Both the position numbers and the translations under genes were made by a program. From the NCBI GenBank assembly GCA_016858145.1, contig JAEHOE010000174.1, positions 154,821-218,820 on the forward strand: a stretch of DNA of 64,000 nucleotides, read 5' to 3'. The stretch is from Edaphochlamys debaryana (Eukaryota; Chlorophyta; Chlorophyceae; Chlamydomonadales). The notes below the pieces were generated by a model. That model had not been told where the DNA came from. It saw only the letters and a list, made by a program, of their open reading frames with translations, and did no database searches. This document shows, piece by piece, positions 11,158-23,800 of the stretch; the stretch's first letter is position 1, and every line of letters starts with the position of its first letter.

Positions 11158-14100
11158 TCAGAAGTAGGCCTCCGCCTGCGTGGATGCGAACATCATCTTC
11201 ATCCGCTTCTGGCGGTGCTTAGTCATGCGCCGCGCCACCACGCGCGCAAACTCGTCCTCCCCCTCCTCCCGCTCCTCGCCCGCCGCCGCCACAGGGGCAG
11301 GCGCCGCCGGCTTGGGCCCTGCGCCGGCCTGCGCCTGCGCCTGGGAGCGGCCGCCGGCGGCGGCGGTGGCGGCGCGGACGGGCGGCGGCGCTGCGGCGGC
11401 AGCGGCCGTTGGACGGCGGGACGGTGGCGGCGGCGGCGGCGGGGCAGGCGCCGGCGGCGTCAGGTCGTCGCTGTTTGTGCCGTCGCAAGAGGAGGATCCG
11501 CCGGTGATGCCGCTGCTGAAGCGGCGGTCGTAGCCAGTGGCGGCGGCGGCGGCAGCCGCCGCTGACGGAGGTGCCCACGCTGGCGCGGGTGCCCGCGCCG
11601 TCGCCCTGCCCCTGGGTGCGGCGGCGCTGCCGCCTGCGTGGCCGCCGGCGCCCGACTCCAGCCGGAGCAGGGCGGCGGCGACGGCGTCGCCGCTGGCAGC
11701 CCCGGCGGCGCCCTGGCGGGCGAAGGTCTTGGGCCTGCCAGCCGCCTCCGTGGCACCGGGTTGCGGCGGCGGCATTGGTGGCGGCGCCGCGGGCTTGGCG
11801 TAGGTCTTGGCGGCGGCGGCGGCGGCGGCGGCAGGTGCTGGCGGCGGCGGCGGCTGTGACTCTACGAGGGCCGCCCAGGCGTCCTGTTGGGGCTGGGGCT
11901 TGGTCTGGGCCTGGGCTCGCGGCGCGGGCCGGGCAGCCGTTCGCGGCTCGGCCCTGGCGGCGGCGGCAGCGGCGGTGGCAGCGGCGCGGCGTCCGCCGCC
12001 GGAGCCAGCGGGGGCCGCCTGCGCCGGCTCGGCAGCGGCGGCGGCGGGCCGCTTGGGAGCGCGCCGGCGGCTGGCGGGCCCGGCAGCTGTGGGTTCCGTC
12101 ACGGTCTCTGCCGCCGTCGCGGCGGCGGCGGCGGCGGCGCTGGTCTTGGCGCTGCGGCGCTCCCGCCGCAGAGCGAGCGGCACCACGGGCACAGGCCCAC
12201 AGCCACCGGCGGCGGCGGCGGCGGTGGGCTTGGCAGGGCTGACGGCCGCGGTGGGGAGCGCCCGGCGGCCGCGCGCGGGACGCTCCGCCGCCACCGCCGC
12301 CGCCAGCGGCGACCGCTGCAGCGCCCCGGCCACGGCTGGCGGCGGCGGCAGCGGCTGGCGGCGCCGCGAGTGCGGCCGCTCGCACTCGGGTTGCTGCAGC
12401 GGCGGCGCCGGCGGCGCGGGCAGTGCCAGGCGTTGTGCTGGTGCGCTGCCGCCGGCGCCGCCTCGGCCGCCGACCCGGCGCGTGGGCGGCCGGGCCTGGG
12501 CCTGGAGTTCAAGCTCCGCACGGCGCTGAGGCTCCTCCTGCTCCTCCTCGACCTCCTCGATCGTAACGCCCGCGCCTGGCCGATGGTCGTGCGCGGCTTT
12601 CTCCACCTCCGGCTCCTGAGGCACCAGGTGGGGAGGGAGGTGTACGGTTTAGGGTTTAGGTTTAGGGTTGGGTTTAGGGTTGGGGGCAGAAGGGGGCCGG
12701 GCGCTGCGGTCAAGCACACGGCCCTAGAAGCACCCGGGGGACCACCAGCGCCCCTTGGGACATAACGAGAAGTCCCTACGGGATGCGCTATTGGGGACTG
12801 GGCGCCGGAGTGCAGTGCAGGCGCGGGGCCTGAGCGCCCTGGGGGCCTGAGCCGCTCGCCCGTCGCCTGCACCCTGTCCTCTCCCCCGCCGTCCCTCCCT
12901 CCCCCCCGCCATCGTGCCCGTGAGCATGACAGCGCTCATGCTAGGCTGCACTCACTGCAAGCGTGGCTGTTGCTGTTGCCACATGACCCCTCCCCCCTTA
13001 TCCTGGACCCTCTCCTACCCCCACCCTCGCCACTCACCAGCACGCGCGTGTGGGTGTGCGTGAGTGTGCGCACGTGCACCACCGACCTCACGCGGCGGCC
13101 GGGCCTGGAGCCAGAGCCTGGGGGGGTGGGGGGGTGGGGTGGGGGCGGCGGCGGGGGGCGGACAGGGGGTGGGACGACGTGGGTGGAGTACCAGGAGTAG
13201 TCCATGTTGCGATGCGCTGGCACAGCCTGTCATCTAGACCCCCGCCCCCTCCTCTTCCTCTGCCGCCCCAGAGAGCCGTTCAGCCGCGCCCTCCACCCCA
13301 CCCCCAGCCCCAGCCCAAGACCCACCACCGCTGCCGGGCGTGCGGTAGCCGCCCGCACCCCCCTCATCATCATCATCCTCCTCATCATCCTCGCTGTCCC
13401 TGTCCGTCTCCTCCTCCTCCTGCACCACCACCAGACGCTCCTCGCGGTGCTCCTCCAAGCCCCCGCCCTCGGCGCTGAACACGGCCGACTGGGTCACACA
13501 GGCGGTGGACACGCGGCGCCGCCGGGTGCGGGTGCCGGGCGCGGGGGGCGGCAGCTCCGCGGGCGGGACCTGGGCATGTGTGGTTGGGGAGGGTTGTGTG
13601 TGTGGGGGGGTAGCGGATGGAGGAAAGGTGAGAATGCGTCTGTGTGCGCATGCGGTGTGAGCGTGAGCATTAGTATCGGTGACCAGACGGCAAGGGCAGG
13701 CATGTGGGTCAAGCACGTCAGAGGCCGATTTCGCTCCATGAACCTTTTGACCAACTGCCCCATCCGCCCCAATCCAATCCAGTGCAGGCACCCACCCTGC
13801 CGGCCGGCACCAGCCCCAGCCCCAGCAGCAGCCCGGGGGAGGTCTGCGCCGCTCCGTCCCGCAGCACCACCACCCGCCGCTCCGCCGCCGCCGCCGCCGC
13901 CGCCTCGGCCCGCTGCCGCTGCGCCGCCTCCGCCGCCGCCTGATGCGCATCCGCCAGGCTCTGCAGCATTGCGCCCTGGCGCAGGGGCAGGGGGCGGAAT
14001 GCAAGTTGAGGCGAATGTCGCCAAGTGAGCGCACGGACTGCGGGCGCGTTGCCAAGGTGGGGCCAAGCAGCCACGCCCCACCCCCATATATCCACAATGG

Positions 14101-16149
14101 TAACGCCCAGCACACACCCCTCGCACCTGCGTGCGCAGCTGTTGACCCAGCTCGGGAAGGCACGACGACAGCTGCGGAGGCGGGGCGGGGAGGACGAGGG
14201 GGTTGAGGGGCGGGTGAGGGGCGGGGCCAATTGGGCCTCAACTAGGGAGGGGCGGGGCTCAACCGCGGCACACGGTCACACAGCTCACAGCACAGCCGCC
14301 CCATGCACCTGCACACCTCCCCGCACACCATGCATGGCGCACACGTGTTCACCCATCTGCCAACCCAATGACCCGCCCGCCCATCAACCCGCCCAATCGC
14401 TCCCTTGTCGCCTTTCCCCCCCACCCCCACACCTCCCCACGTCCCCACCTGGCTGCAAAGCGCTGCCACGTCCTCCACCCGGGCAGCCCGCTCCGCCATC
14501 GCCTGCAGGCCCCCGGCCAGCTCCGCCACCCGAGCTTCCAGACCCTGCACCTGGGACCGCACCCCCGCCGCCGCCGTCCCCGCGGCCTCAGCAGCGGCGC
14601 TGGCGGCGGCAGCAGCAGCCGTCGCAGCGGCGGCAGCGGCAGCGGTCTCGGCCGCCGCCGCGACGGGAGTCTCCTTGGCCCTGGCGCTGTCTTCGCCGTC
14701 AGCTGAGGCGGCGGCGGCGGCGGCAGCTGGGGCGGCGGCGGTGACGGGACGGCCGCGCGGCGGGTCGTCGGTGAGGGGCGCGTGGGGCGGCGGGGCTGGC
14801 GGCGGCGGCGTCATGGCTGGCGGGGCGGCGGTGCCGGCGGCGGGCGCGCTGCCGCCGCCCTCCGTGAACTGCCCCGACGGGGCTGCCGTCGCCGCCAGCT
14901 GCTCCGATCCGGCGCTTCCCGACATCGGCGGCGGTGGCGGCGGCTGGGCGGCGGCCAGCAGTGCTGCGGCATCGGCCGCCGCTTGCTTGTGAGCTGGCTG
15001 CTGCTGCTGTTGCTGCATCGCATCCTCGTACGGCAGATGACGCGGATGCGGATGCGGCTGGTGGGATGCCGGCGGCTGGAGATGATGCTGGTGTTGGTAC
15101 TGGATCTGTTGGGATTGGCCGTAATCCGGTGGCGGCGGCGGCGGTTGGCTCGCCGAGCCACTGCCCATAGCGCCGCCGCCCCCACCGTACCCGCCGTCCA
15201 TGTACGACTGGCTGAGCGGGATCTGACTCATGCTGTACGGCTGGGCGGAGCTGTACTGCTGCGGGAGGGTGTACTGATGTGGGTCGGCCGATGTGGGTCG
15301 GCCGCCGTAGCCGTGGGCCGAGCCCGGCCGCTGCTGCTGTAACGCCCGCACGTCGACGGCCGCTGCCGCCGCCGCCGCCGAGCCCTGGCTGCCGCTACCC
15401 GGGAAGAAGGGGTGGAAATCCTGGTCGAAGCTCTTCTGGCTCATCTGCAGGCTACCGCCGGTGAAGAGCGGCGCCGCCGCTGCCGCGGCGGCAGCGGCTG
15501 CCGCCACGGCCCCGCCGCTGGGCGGTCGGATGACGGCGGCGGAGCCGCCGGCCGCGACGGCGGCGGCCGTGGGGCGGAGGGCCAGGGGAGCGAAAGAGGG
15601 TCGGGTCGGCGGTGGCGCGCCCACGGGGGCTGTGGTGGGACGTGCGAGGCCGCTGCCGGCTGTAGCAGAGTGAGGAGCGGCGAGGCCGGGCTGGGAGCCG
15701 CGGCCGTCGCCGCCGCCGGCAGAGAAGGGCCGGCGCTGCAGCGCCTGCGGCTGCGGCTGTAGCGCCGCGGGCTTGTGCTGCGGGGGAGCAAAGGCGCCCG
15801 AGATGCTGGTGAAGCCCTTGCTAGCGCCCGCTGTCGCGCCCGCGGACCCAGGTCGCTGCGACTGCTGCTGCTGCTGCTGCGACTGCGGGACATGGTTCTG
15901 GTTGTGCGCGTAGGGCGCGGGCAGGTGGCGCTGTTGCGGCAGTCCGCTGTTCGCGCTGCTCCCCTGCGAGCCCGGCCGGTGCTGAGCCGCCTGCGGCTGC
16001 TGTTGTTGCGGCTGTTGCTGCTGCTGGCTGCCGCTCAGCAGACCAGCGAAAGGCCTGCAGCGCGCGCCGGTCGCGGGCCGCGGCTGGCTGAGAGGGATGC
16101 CGTTCCAGTCGCTCCCCCCGCCCAGCTCCAGCTGCTGCTGGCTATACAT
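11158..16149 (-). CDS. unknown Gln/Ala-rich coiled-coil protein, 1267 aa
   Basis: Six exons in transcript order: 16149-14449, 14171-14127, 13975-13796, 13569-13329, 13216-13038, 12615-11158. All phases agree. Residues 1-500 are Gln/Pro/Ala/Gly-rich with poly-Gln and poly-Ala runs. Residues about 540-640 (RSQVQGLEARVAELAGGLQ, then SLADAHQAAAEAAQRQRAE) look like a coiled coil. A very acidic patch follows near 690-715 (EEEETDRDSEDDEEDDDDE), then a short ordinary stretch, DYSWYSTHVVPP and VRSVVHVRTLTHTHTRVL (about 725-782). The last exon is Ala/Pro-rich and ends with a basic helix (FARVVARRMTKHRQKRMKMM). No signal peptide or membrane segment is seen and no catalytic motif is recognised. A role as scaffold or nuclear/ciliary structural protein is only a guess from composition. 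The start MYSQQQLELGG is the first ATG downstream of a TATA-like element. Confidence 0.75.
12649..12683. repeat. telomere-like TTTAGGG tract in intron
   Basis: Four to five imperfect TTTAGGG units lie about 35-70 bp upstream of the 3' splice site of the last exon (12615) of the minus-strand gene. TTTAGGG is the ancestral green-plant telomere unit; Chlamydomonas reinhardtii itself uses TTTTAGGG. Confidence 0.85.
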
Positions 16150-17854
16150 CTATCGGCTGCGTGCAGCAGCGGGGCTGTGGGGCATGCGCGAGCTAGGCGC
16201 GCAAGCGGCGCCGAGCGCGGGGGGTGGCGACTCTAAGCGGTCTATAATAAATAGGTGCAGCGCGGGCACAGGGATCACGGAAGCAAATTAGCTACAAAGC
16301 GCTTGGGTCTGCAGAGCTGAGTCGCACAAGCCAGGGAAGGAAAGCCCGCCAAAATCCAGCCCTGGATCTATCTCCCGCCTGCACATCCCGCGTGCATGGC
16401 TCCCTCTGTCGCCCCTTGCGCTACTCAGCAACCGCGACCGCCCCAACCATCCTATCCAACAACCCATTCCTCGAAGCCAGTGCTCGATCATTGCACAGTG
16501 CGACAACGCTTATCACCGCACACCGCCAGAGCCTTCCAGAGCTCAGAGGGCTGCGCGGAAGACGCATGACGCGCGTCCACACCGCCCTCGCCCCTTGAGA
16601 CACTCGAGCTCAGCAATGCGAGGCCATGTGGTGCAGATGCCTACCCAATCGGACAGCACGTCCCACATCCCAGCGCTCCGATGCGTCAGCGGGGGATACG
16701 GACTGGCGACCGTGCCAAGCATCGCCACAGGGTGGTGGTCGGACATGAAGAGCAGCACCAGCAGCACGTCACCAGGATCACAGGGATAGGCTTGTGAACA
16801 CCGCCCCGCCTACAAGTAAAGCTCACGAGCTATTGCCCCCAACCCGACCCACACGAATCGGGTACGCTTTGTAGGAGCGCGCAAAGCAAATGGACAGAGT
16901 GAACGAAAGGCCCAGGCCACAAGCCCGAACGAAAGGTAGGCACCAAAGACTTCCAGCATCAGTGAGGGCGAACACAGTATTGCAGTTTGGACTGTTGCAA
17001 TCCACGGTGGCCGTCACTCCACCAGTTGCCGTCTCACCAGACGTCCCACTCGCAGCCCTGGCCAAGCTGGCAGGGACCCGCCCCCCTTTGCAAGCCAAAG
17101 GGCGCAAAAGAAATTACGAGCACTCAGCACATGCAGGTCAAAGCGTTCCGCCCACACCCGGTGCCAGTCCTTGTGAGGTTGTCGCCTCGAGCACATAGTG
17201 CTGCCCAAGGATGACGGCTGCAAGGGCCGCAGCGCAAACGGCCATCCATCATCCCTGCTTAGAGCCCCGTGTGAGCTTGTCCCCTATGGGTCCAAGTGAC
17301 GACCTTGGACCACGCCCGCAAGCGCTACACGTTAACGGCCAATCCCTTTCTCGCCTACACTGTGCAAATGATCTACGGGCACTCACGTGGACCCGCCGCA
17401 GAGATCACGTAAGATCGCAAACGCAGTACAGCAAGGCTGACGTGACTCCCGCCGCATCCTGCCCGCGCCCCGCTCGCCTCCTTCCTGCGCCTCAGTCCAG
17501 CTTTATTTGGCGCAGCGCTAAGCTCAGGCCCAGGTCACCACGTTTTGCCCCAGTCCTAGGAAGAGGGCTTCCCGCCGCCTGACTTTCAATAAAGTAACGG
17601 ACCCCGATCCTCAGCCCTTAGCCATGCACCCCATCGATTGCTCCCACGGGAGCGCGCAAGTCCAGCCCACAACAAGGCTGCTACAATCACCTCAGTCCTC
17701 TCTCGCTCCTCTCTCGCTGCCACGGGAAACCGCAAGCCCAAACCCCGCCTCCCATGCATCGGCATCCACTTCCATCCCTTCCTCCTGCCCATGGTACCTG
17801 ACTCGCGCAGCTGCCTCGACCTCGAACCCATGCCGCTCACCGGAGTCAGGGGCT
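16150..17854. other. intergenic between two minus-strand genes
   Basis: These 1.7 kb of lower GC than the flanking coding DNA separate the start of the 1267-aa gene from the end of the 3201-aa gene. Apart from the TATA-like element at 16242-16254, I see no exon series, RNA gene or repeat. Confidence 0.55.
16242..16254 (-). promoter_or_regulatory. TATA-like element upstream of ATG 16149
   Basis: On the minus strand the A/T run TATTTATTATAGA stands out in GC-rich surroundings about 95 bp upstream of the start codon. That is a plausible distance for a TATA box plus a short leader. Inference only. Confidence 0.45.
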
Positions 17855-20800
17855 TCAGAAGTAGGTGCCCCCCAGCGCCACGTCAGCCAGGGACTGCAGG
17901 GAGGTGTCGCTGGCGGAGACGCCCGTCATCACGGAGCCGGCCTGGGGTCGCGGGATCGTGGGTGGGGGCCGTGGGTCGGGGGTCGTGGGTGGGGGTCGTG
18001 GGTCGGGGTCGGGGTCGCGGGGTCGCGGGTCGGGGTCGGGGGGCGGGGTCGTGAAAGAGGAAAGAAAGCCAAGCGCACGTTCGGGCGGTGAAGGAGGAGG
18101 AAGGCTACCAGTGCGGAGCAAGGAGTTTGGCCTGCCTCCGCCCCAACTCACCGCAGATTCCCTCGAGGCCCCCGGGCCAGACTCCGTTCGGCCCACGCCC
18201 ATGCCCGCGCCTGCGCCCAGAGCCAGGCGGATGCGCGCTCCGTCGGTCGACAGCCGGCTGGGGACGTAGGGCCTGTGCATGCGGACGGCGGAGTAGGGGC
18301 GGCCGGCTCAGCCAGCTTCGGAGCAGGCACAGGCGCAGGGGCGCGGGGGCGCAGGGCTACCCATGCCGACGTGTGCCCGGCCGCCCTCCCTGGCCCTCCG
18401 CAGGCGCAGGTGCTACGCTTGGTTGCGAGAAGCAATGCATACACGGGGGCCAGGGTCTCGCTTGTGTCCATTTGGGTTTGGCGTATAGGGTCCGCGTATA
18501 CCGGGGCTTGCTACGGGTACCGCACGATGCATAGGTTCCCAGCAGTCCGCCTTGGCCGCTCACGGTTCAGGTTGGGGCTGAGGGCAACACGCAGGCTTCC
18601 GCCGTCCACCCACCCACCCCCTCCTCGCGCACCTCTCGACCCGCGGCTGGTCCTCGGGCAGGGGCTCCAGGCTGTGGCGGAAGGAGCGCCCGCCCGCGCC
18701 CATGGAGGGCCAGTGCTGCAGCGGCGGGTGGGGGTGCGGCTGGACCCCCCGGTGCTGCGGGGAGAGGGTCGGGGAGGGGGGGTGAGGGGAGGAGGCCGAT
18801 GTTATGCGCGGGGCAAGGTCCGAGCCACGGCGCCCTTTCCCCGTAACGCGCCCTCCACCCCGTGACGGCAAGCCAGCGGCGACCCTGCACTCCCCCCTGT
18901 ACGGCACAGCACGCGCGATGCCGTACTGCCCGTACCTGTGACATCATGCGCTCGTCCATCGACGCGCGCCGCAGTATGCCCCGGCCGCCGTGCGGCACGA
19001 TCATCGACGGCCCCGCAGCGGTGGCGAAGGTGCTCTCGTTGGTCTCCTGCCTCCTCCCCCCGCCACCACCGCCGCCGCCGCCAGCGTCCGCCTCTGCACC
19101 GCCACCCGGGCTCCCCTCGCCCTCGGCCTCGCCGTTGATGCTCGCGCCCCCCACGAGGCTGCTCGCAGGCAGCGCAGCCGCCATGAACACCTGGCTCTCC
19201 CGCATCTTGGGAAGGTGCCCGTAGCTGCTGGCCGCGCTGCCGGCGACCGAGCCCCGACCGGCCCTGTCCGCGCCGCCGGGGGCCGTGGAGCTAGGGGTGT
19301 AGAATGGGGCGTAGGAAGGGCTGCCGAGGGTGGGTGTCGTGGGGCTCGCGAGTGCGGCGGGCCCGCCTGGGCCCGGGTCGGGCCCGATAGCTGGGCCCGG
19401 CCCGACAGAGGTGATGGACCCCAGCCGGCTCTTGCCTGCGGGACACGGGGGGAGGGCCCACACGGCTTGAGGTTGATACCAGCAACGGAGGGCCCGCCAG
19501 GAGGCAGACCTTCTACAGCCGAGGTGGAATCAGGCGGCAGCGATGACGACGCACATCCCCGAACGGCCTCCCCCCGGCACCCCCTCCTATGCCCACGCCC
19601 CCGTGGCCCCAAAGCTCAAAAGAGCACCGTTACCCCCGCGCCCCCCCGCCCCAAGCGCCTCACTCACCCATGGAGCTGGTGCGTCGGACGGAGCCCCCGC
19701 CGCCCCCGCCCGCGAGCCTCCGCGCCGCCTGCAGCCTGCCCGGGCCGCCCGCCGCCAGCCCCGGCAGCCCGGAAGCGCCCGGCGGCTGCAGGGGCAGCGG
19801 CAGGGGCTGCGTCTGGGTCCCCCGCACCCACATGTTGGGCACGGACGGGGAGCGGCCAGGCGTGGGCCGGACCGTAGCGCGCTGCTCCTGACCCCGGCCC
19901 TGGGCCTGGGCCTGGGCCTGGGCCTGGGCCTGAGAGGCACTGTCCGTCAGTCCGACGATGGCACCGACGGACAGCCGCGGCGGAGGCGAGGTCGCTGCCG
20001 CTGCCGCCGCCGCCGCGGCCGCGGGGGTGGGCCCCGGAGCGGCGCCTCCCGGGGAGGCCGGAGCCGGAAGGGGCGAGCCCGGTGCGACAGGATTTGCCAG
20101 GGCGCGGGCCCCGGTCCCCGCGAGAGTAGGCGTTTGCGTCAGCGTCTGCGTCAGCGTTTGCATGTGCCAGTGGAGGTCGGGGTGGGTTGCGTCGGCCAGC
20201 GAGGCCAGGAAGCTGCCGGGCTGCCGGGACACCGGCGGCGAGCCGGGCCCTTGATGCGGCTGCAGCGGCGCCACGGGTGCCGCCGCCGCCAGGCCCGAGG
20301 AAAACCCCGCCGCCGCCGCCGCCGCCGCAGCCGCTGCATGGCCGGCGGCGCTGGCGGCGGCGGCTGGCGCCGCGGCAGCTCCAGAGAGCTGGGCCTGCGC
20401 CTGGGCCACGAAGCCCACCGCAGGGGAGGAGAAGCCGTGGGGCGGGCGGAGCTGGCCGCTCCAGTCCACGCCGGCGCCCCAGTTTGGCGGCAGCCTCGGC
20501 CCCTGCCCCGACACGCCCGGCGCCACTGCGCCCGCGCCCGGGCCCGACGCGGCCGATGCCGAGGCCCCTGCTAGAGCCAGCGCACTGCCTGAGGCCGGCC
20601 GGCCCTCTCGAGCGGTACTCCCGGCCGCAAAGGGGCCCGCCGCCGCCACGACCGCGGCGATGCGCGACGGCGGTGCGCCCGAGCCCTGCAGGGCAGCCGC
20701 CGCGGCGGCGTTGGCGGCGGCGTTGACGTTGGCGGCGGCGGGGAGGCCTATGGCTTGGGCGTTGGACTGGGCGGAGGAGTGGGAGGACATGTTTGAGAGG

Positions 20801-23800
20801 GAGCGCTGGAACTCGACGTTGGTAGAAGCGGGGGACCCACGGACCCGGGGCCCCTCAACGAGCCCTCCCACCGCCGCCGCAGTCCGCCCCAGGGCCACCG
20901 CCCGCGGCGATCCGGGCCCAGCCGAGCCCGCCCCGGGCCCGGCGGGCCAGGCTGGGCCCAATGCGGGCCCTCCGCCCGGCGCGCTGGGGCCACCCATGCC
21001 AAGAGCGGAGGCGACGCTGGGGCTCGGGCCGGGGCTCGGGCCGGGTCCGGGGCTGGGGCCGGGGCCGGGTCCGGGGCTTGGGCTGCCTGAGAAGAGGACG
21101 CGGTGGAGCTCGGAGGTGGTGGAGCCGCGGTCCCACTGCAGCGCCACCACGCCGTAAGCGGCCGCCTCGGCGCCCTCCATGCCCCTCCCGGATGGGGCCG
21201 GGGCCGGGCCCCGTGCAGCTGCCGGCTCCGCCGGCCGCGCCACCGCTGTGCCCCCAAGGGAGCCCACGCCGAGACTGACGCCCTCGCTCTTGGGGCCAAC
21301 AGCGGCCGAGGCCTCACGGCTCCCGGCTGCACTCGAAAACTGCCCCTCGGACCTGGGAGCCGACCCTGGCCCCGGCCCTGCCACAGCGGACCTGGCACCA
21401 AGCCCCGCGCCCACATCGCCCGACGGTTCAGCTTCCCGCAGGCTCCGGCCGTCGCCGAAGCCCGAAGGAACGGGGTCCGATGGGTAGACGATAGAGAGCA
21501 GGCTGGGGTTCCGGCCCGGGCTGGTTCCGAGGGGGCTGGGGGTGTTGGAGGTGCGGCCAAAGGCGGGAATGGACCTCGCGGCGGATGTAGGGCGGCCGGA
21601 GGCACTGCCGCGGGGCCTGGGGATGGGGACCTGCGCGGTCGGGTCCGCGCCGGGTGTAGGGGTGGCGGCGCGGGAGGAAACGGAGCCGCCGGAGGGGCTG
21701 TGCGAGGCGGAGGCGGAGGCGGAAACGGGGGCGGAGCGGGGCTCGGGCAGCGTGGGGCCTCCGGGCAGGGGGTCGATCAGCATTGCCGCCAGGTCGTCGG
21801 CGGTCTGTGGGGGCAAGGGAGACCGGGAGCAGCACACACGAGAGAGGCGGGATGTTGTGAGGATCGCGTGATCCATCGATGGTGCATGCAGGACGTGGGG
21901 GGATGCACGTCAGAAGGACCGCGTATGCAGGGACGTGAACAATTCCTTCGCAATGTGCAACGCAACGGGGGGCAGGGAGACAGCCAGGCAAGGCGCCAAT
22001 GCGTACACGGGGATCAATGCCTGGGTTGCAACTTGCAAGACGAAGCGGCTGCGGCGCGCGCTCACCGCCCATTGGTCGAACGACATGGCCGCAGATCCCA
22101 CGCTGCCCTGCTGTGCCGCCAGCGCCGCCGCCAGCGCCGCCGCCGCCGTGGTGGCGCCTGGCGGCGTCGCCGGGCTGCCGCTGGGCGAGGAGGCGCTGCC
22201 GCTGCCGTTGCCGGCCGCGCCGCCGCTGCCGCCGCTGCCGCCCCCCGTGGCTCGGCTCCGCCGGCTGCCCCGGCCCCGCAGCAGGGACAGCAGGCTGAGG
22301 CCGGCGCTCAGCTTGGACTGCGGCGGCGGCGGCGGCGGCGCCTCCGCCAGCGGCCGGCCGGCGGCGGCGGCTGCCGATGCAGGCTGGAGCTCGGGAGCGC
22401 GGCTGCCGCCGCTGGAGACGCCGCTGGGGCTGGAGGCCGCTTTTTGGGACACCTGCATGTGGGCGGAGCCGGCGGCGGCGGCGCCGACGAGGCTGAGGCG
22501 TCGCTCGCGCGCCGTCGGCAGGCGGCGGCCGATGGACAGGAATGCTGCGGCGGCGGAGCCGGCAGCGGCGCCGCCGCTGGCGGGCTGGGCAGCGCCGGCG
22601 CCGCCGACGCCGCCGCCAGACTGCAGCGGCTGGCTGCCGCTGACGGTGACGTCAGCGACGCTGCCGCTGGCGTACACGGCGGACTGCAGGTCAGTCTCGG
22701 GGACCTCCTGTACGGCAGATAGGATCTTTCCGGCATCTTCCGGCGCGCCCGCCAGCAGACGGCTCACGGAGGCCGACGGCGGCCCGCCGGCTCCGCCACC
22801 GCCGCCGCCACCACCGGCGCTGCTCAGCGCCGCCGGGTACGGCATGATCGGCATGCTGCCGCTGCCTCCGGCTGCCCCTGCGCCGCCGCCAGCACCACTG
22901 CCGCCGCCGCCGCCGCTCCTGCCGTCGTCGACGCCGCTGGCGTTCCAGAGCGCCAGGAGCTCACGCGCCGCCGCCGTCTGGTCCCAGTGCAGCCGCTCAG
23001 TGGGCGTTACGGAGGCGGGGATGTCGGCGGGCCACGCCGCGTCAACATTCGGGCTGGATCCATTCCACGTCAGGGTCGTGAGCTGTTGGGCTCCGCCGCC
23101 GCCGCCGCCGGATCGGGCTGACGGCGCGGAGCCATCCTGCACGGCCGCCGCCGCCGCCGCTGCCGCCGGCAGCTCGAGGCCACGCCCTGGGGAGGCGCCG
23201 ACGGCGCCGGCCCGTTGGTGCGGCTGCCGCTGCAGAGGCGCCGTCGACGACGGCTCGTGGCTGCCCCGGCTGACGCCGCTGGCCGTGGTTCCCGTCAGCG
23301 TCGTCGTGACGCTGCCGCCGCCGCCACCGCCGCCGCCGCCGCTGCCTCGGGCCCCTTCCAGGTCGCCCCAAGACACACGCATACGGCTGCGGCTCGTCGC
23401 AGGGATTGACCCACTGCCACCGCCGCCGCCACGATCGTGCCCCGCCGACCCCATCCTCGAGATCCCCGTGGGCACCCCGCCCGACCCGTACGCCAGCCCG
23501 CCGCTGCTCAGGAGCTCGCCCGCCTCCGCCTCCGAGTCTGACTGCCCAGGCGCCCGCTGCCCGCCCGCCGCCGCCAGCGCCGCCGGCGACGGGATGCCAC
23601 CGCTGTACTGCTCCACCCCTGCACCGGCCGCCGAGCTCCCAGTCCGGCTGCCGGTCCGGTCCGTGGAAGCACTCCTGTCCGCACCGCCGCCGCCGCCGCC
23701 TGCGGGGGCCGAGGCGGTCAGCGGCGGCGGCCGCAGGGCCCGAGGCCGCTGGCCCTCGCCTGCCGGCGACCGGCCCGCCCCCGAGGTCCCGTGGGAGCCA

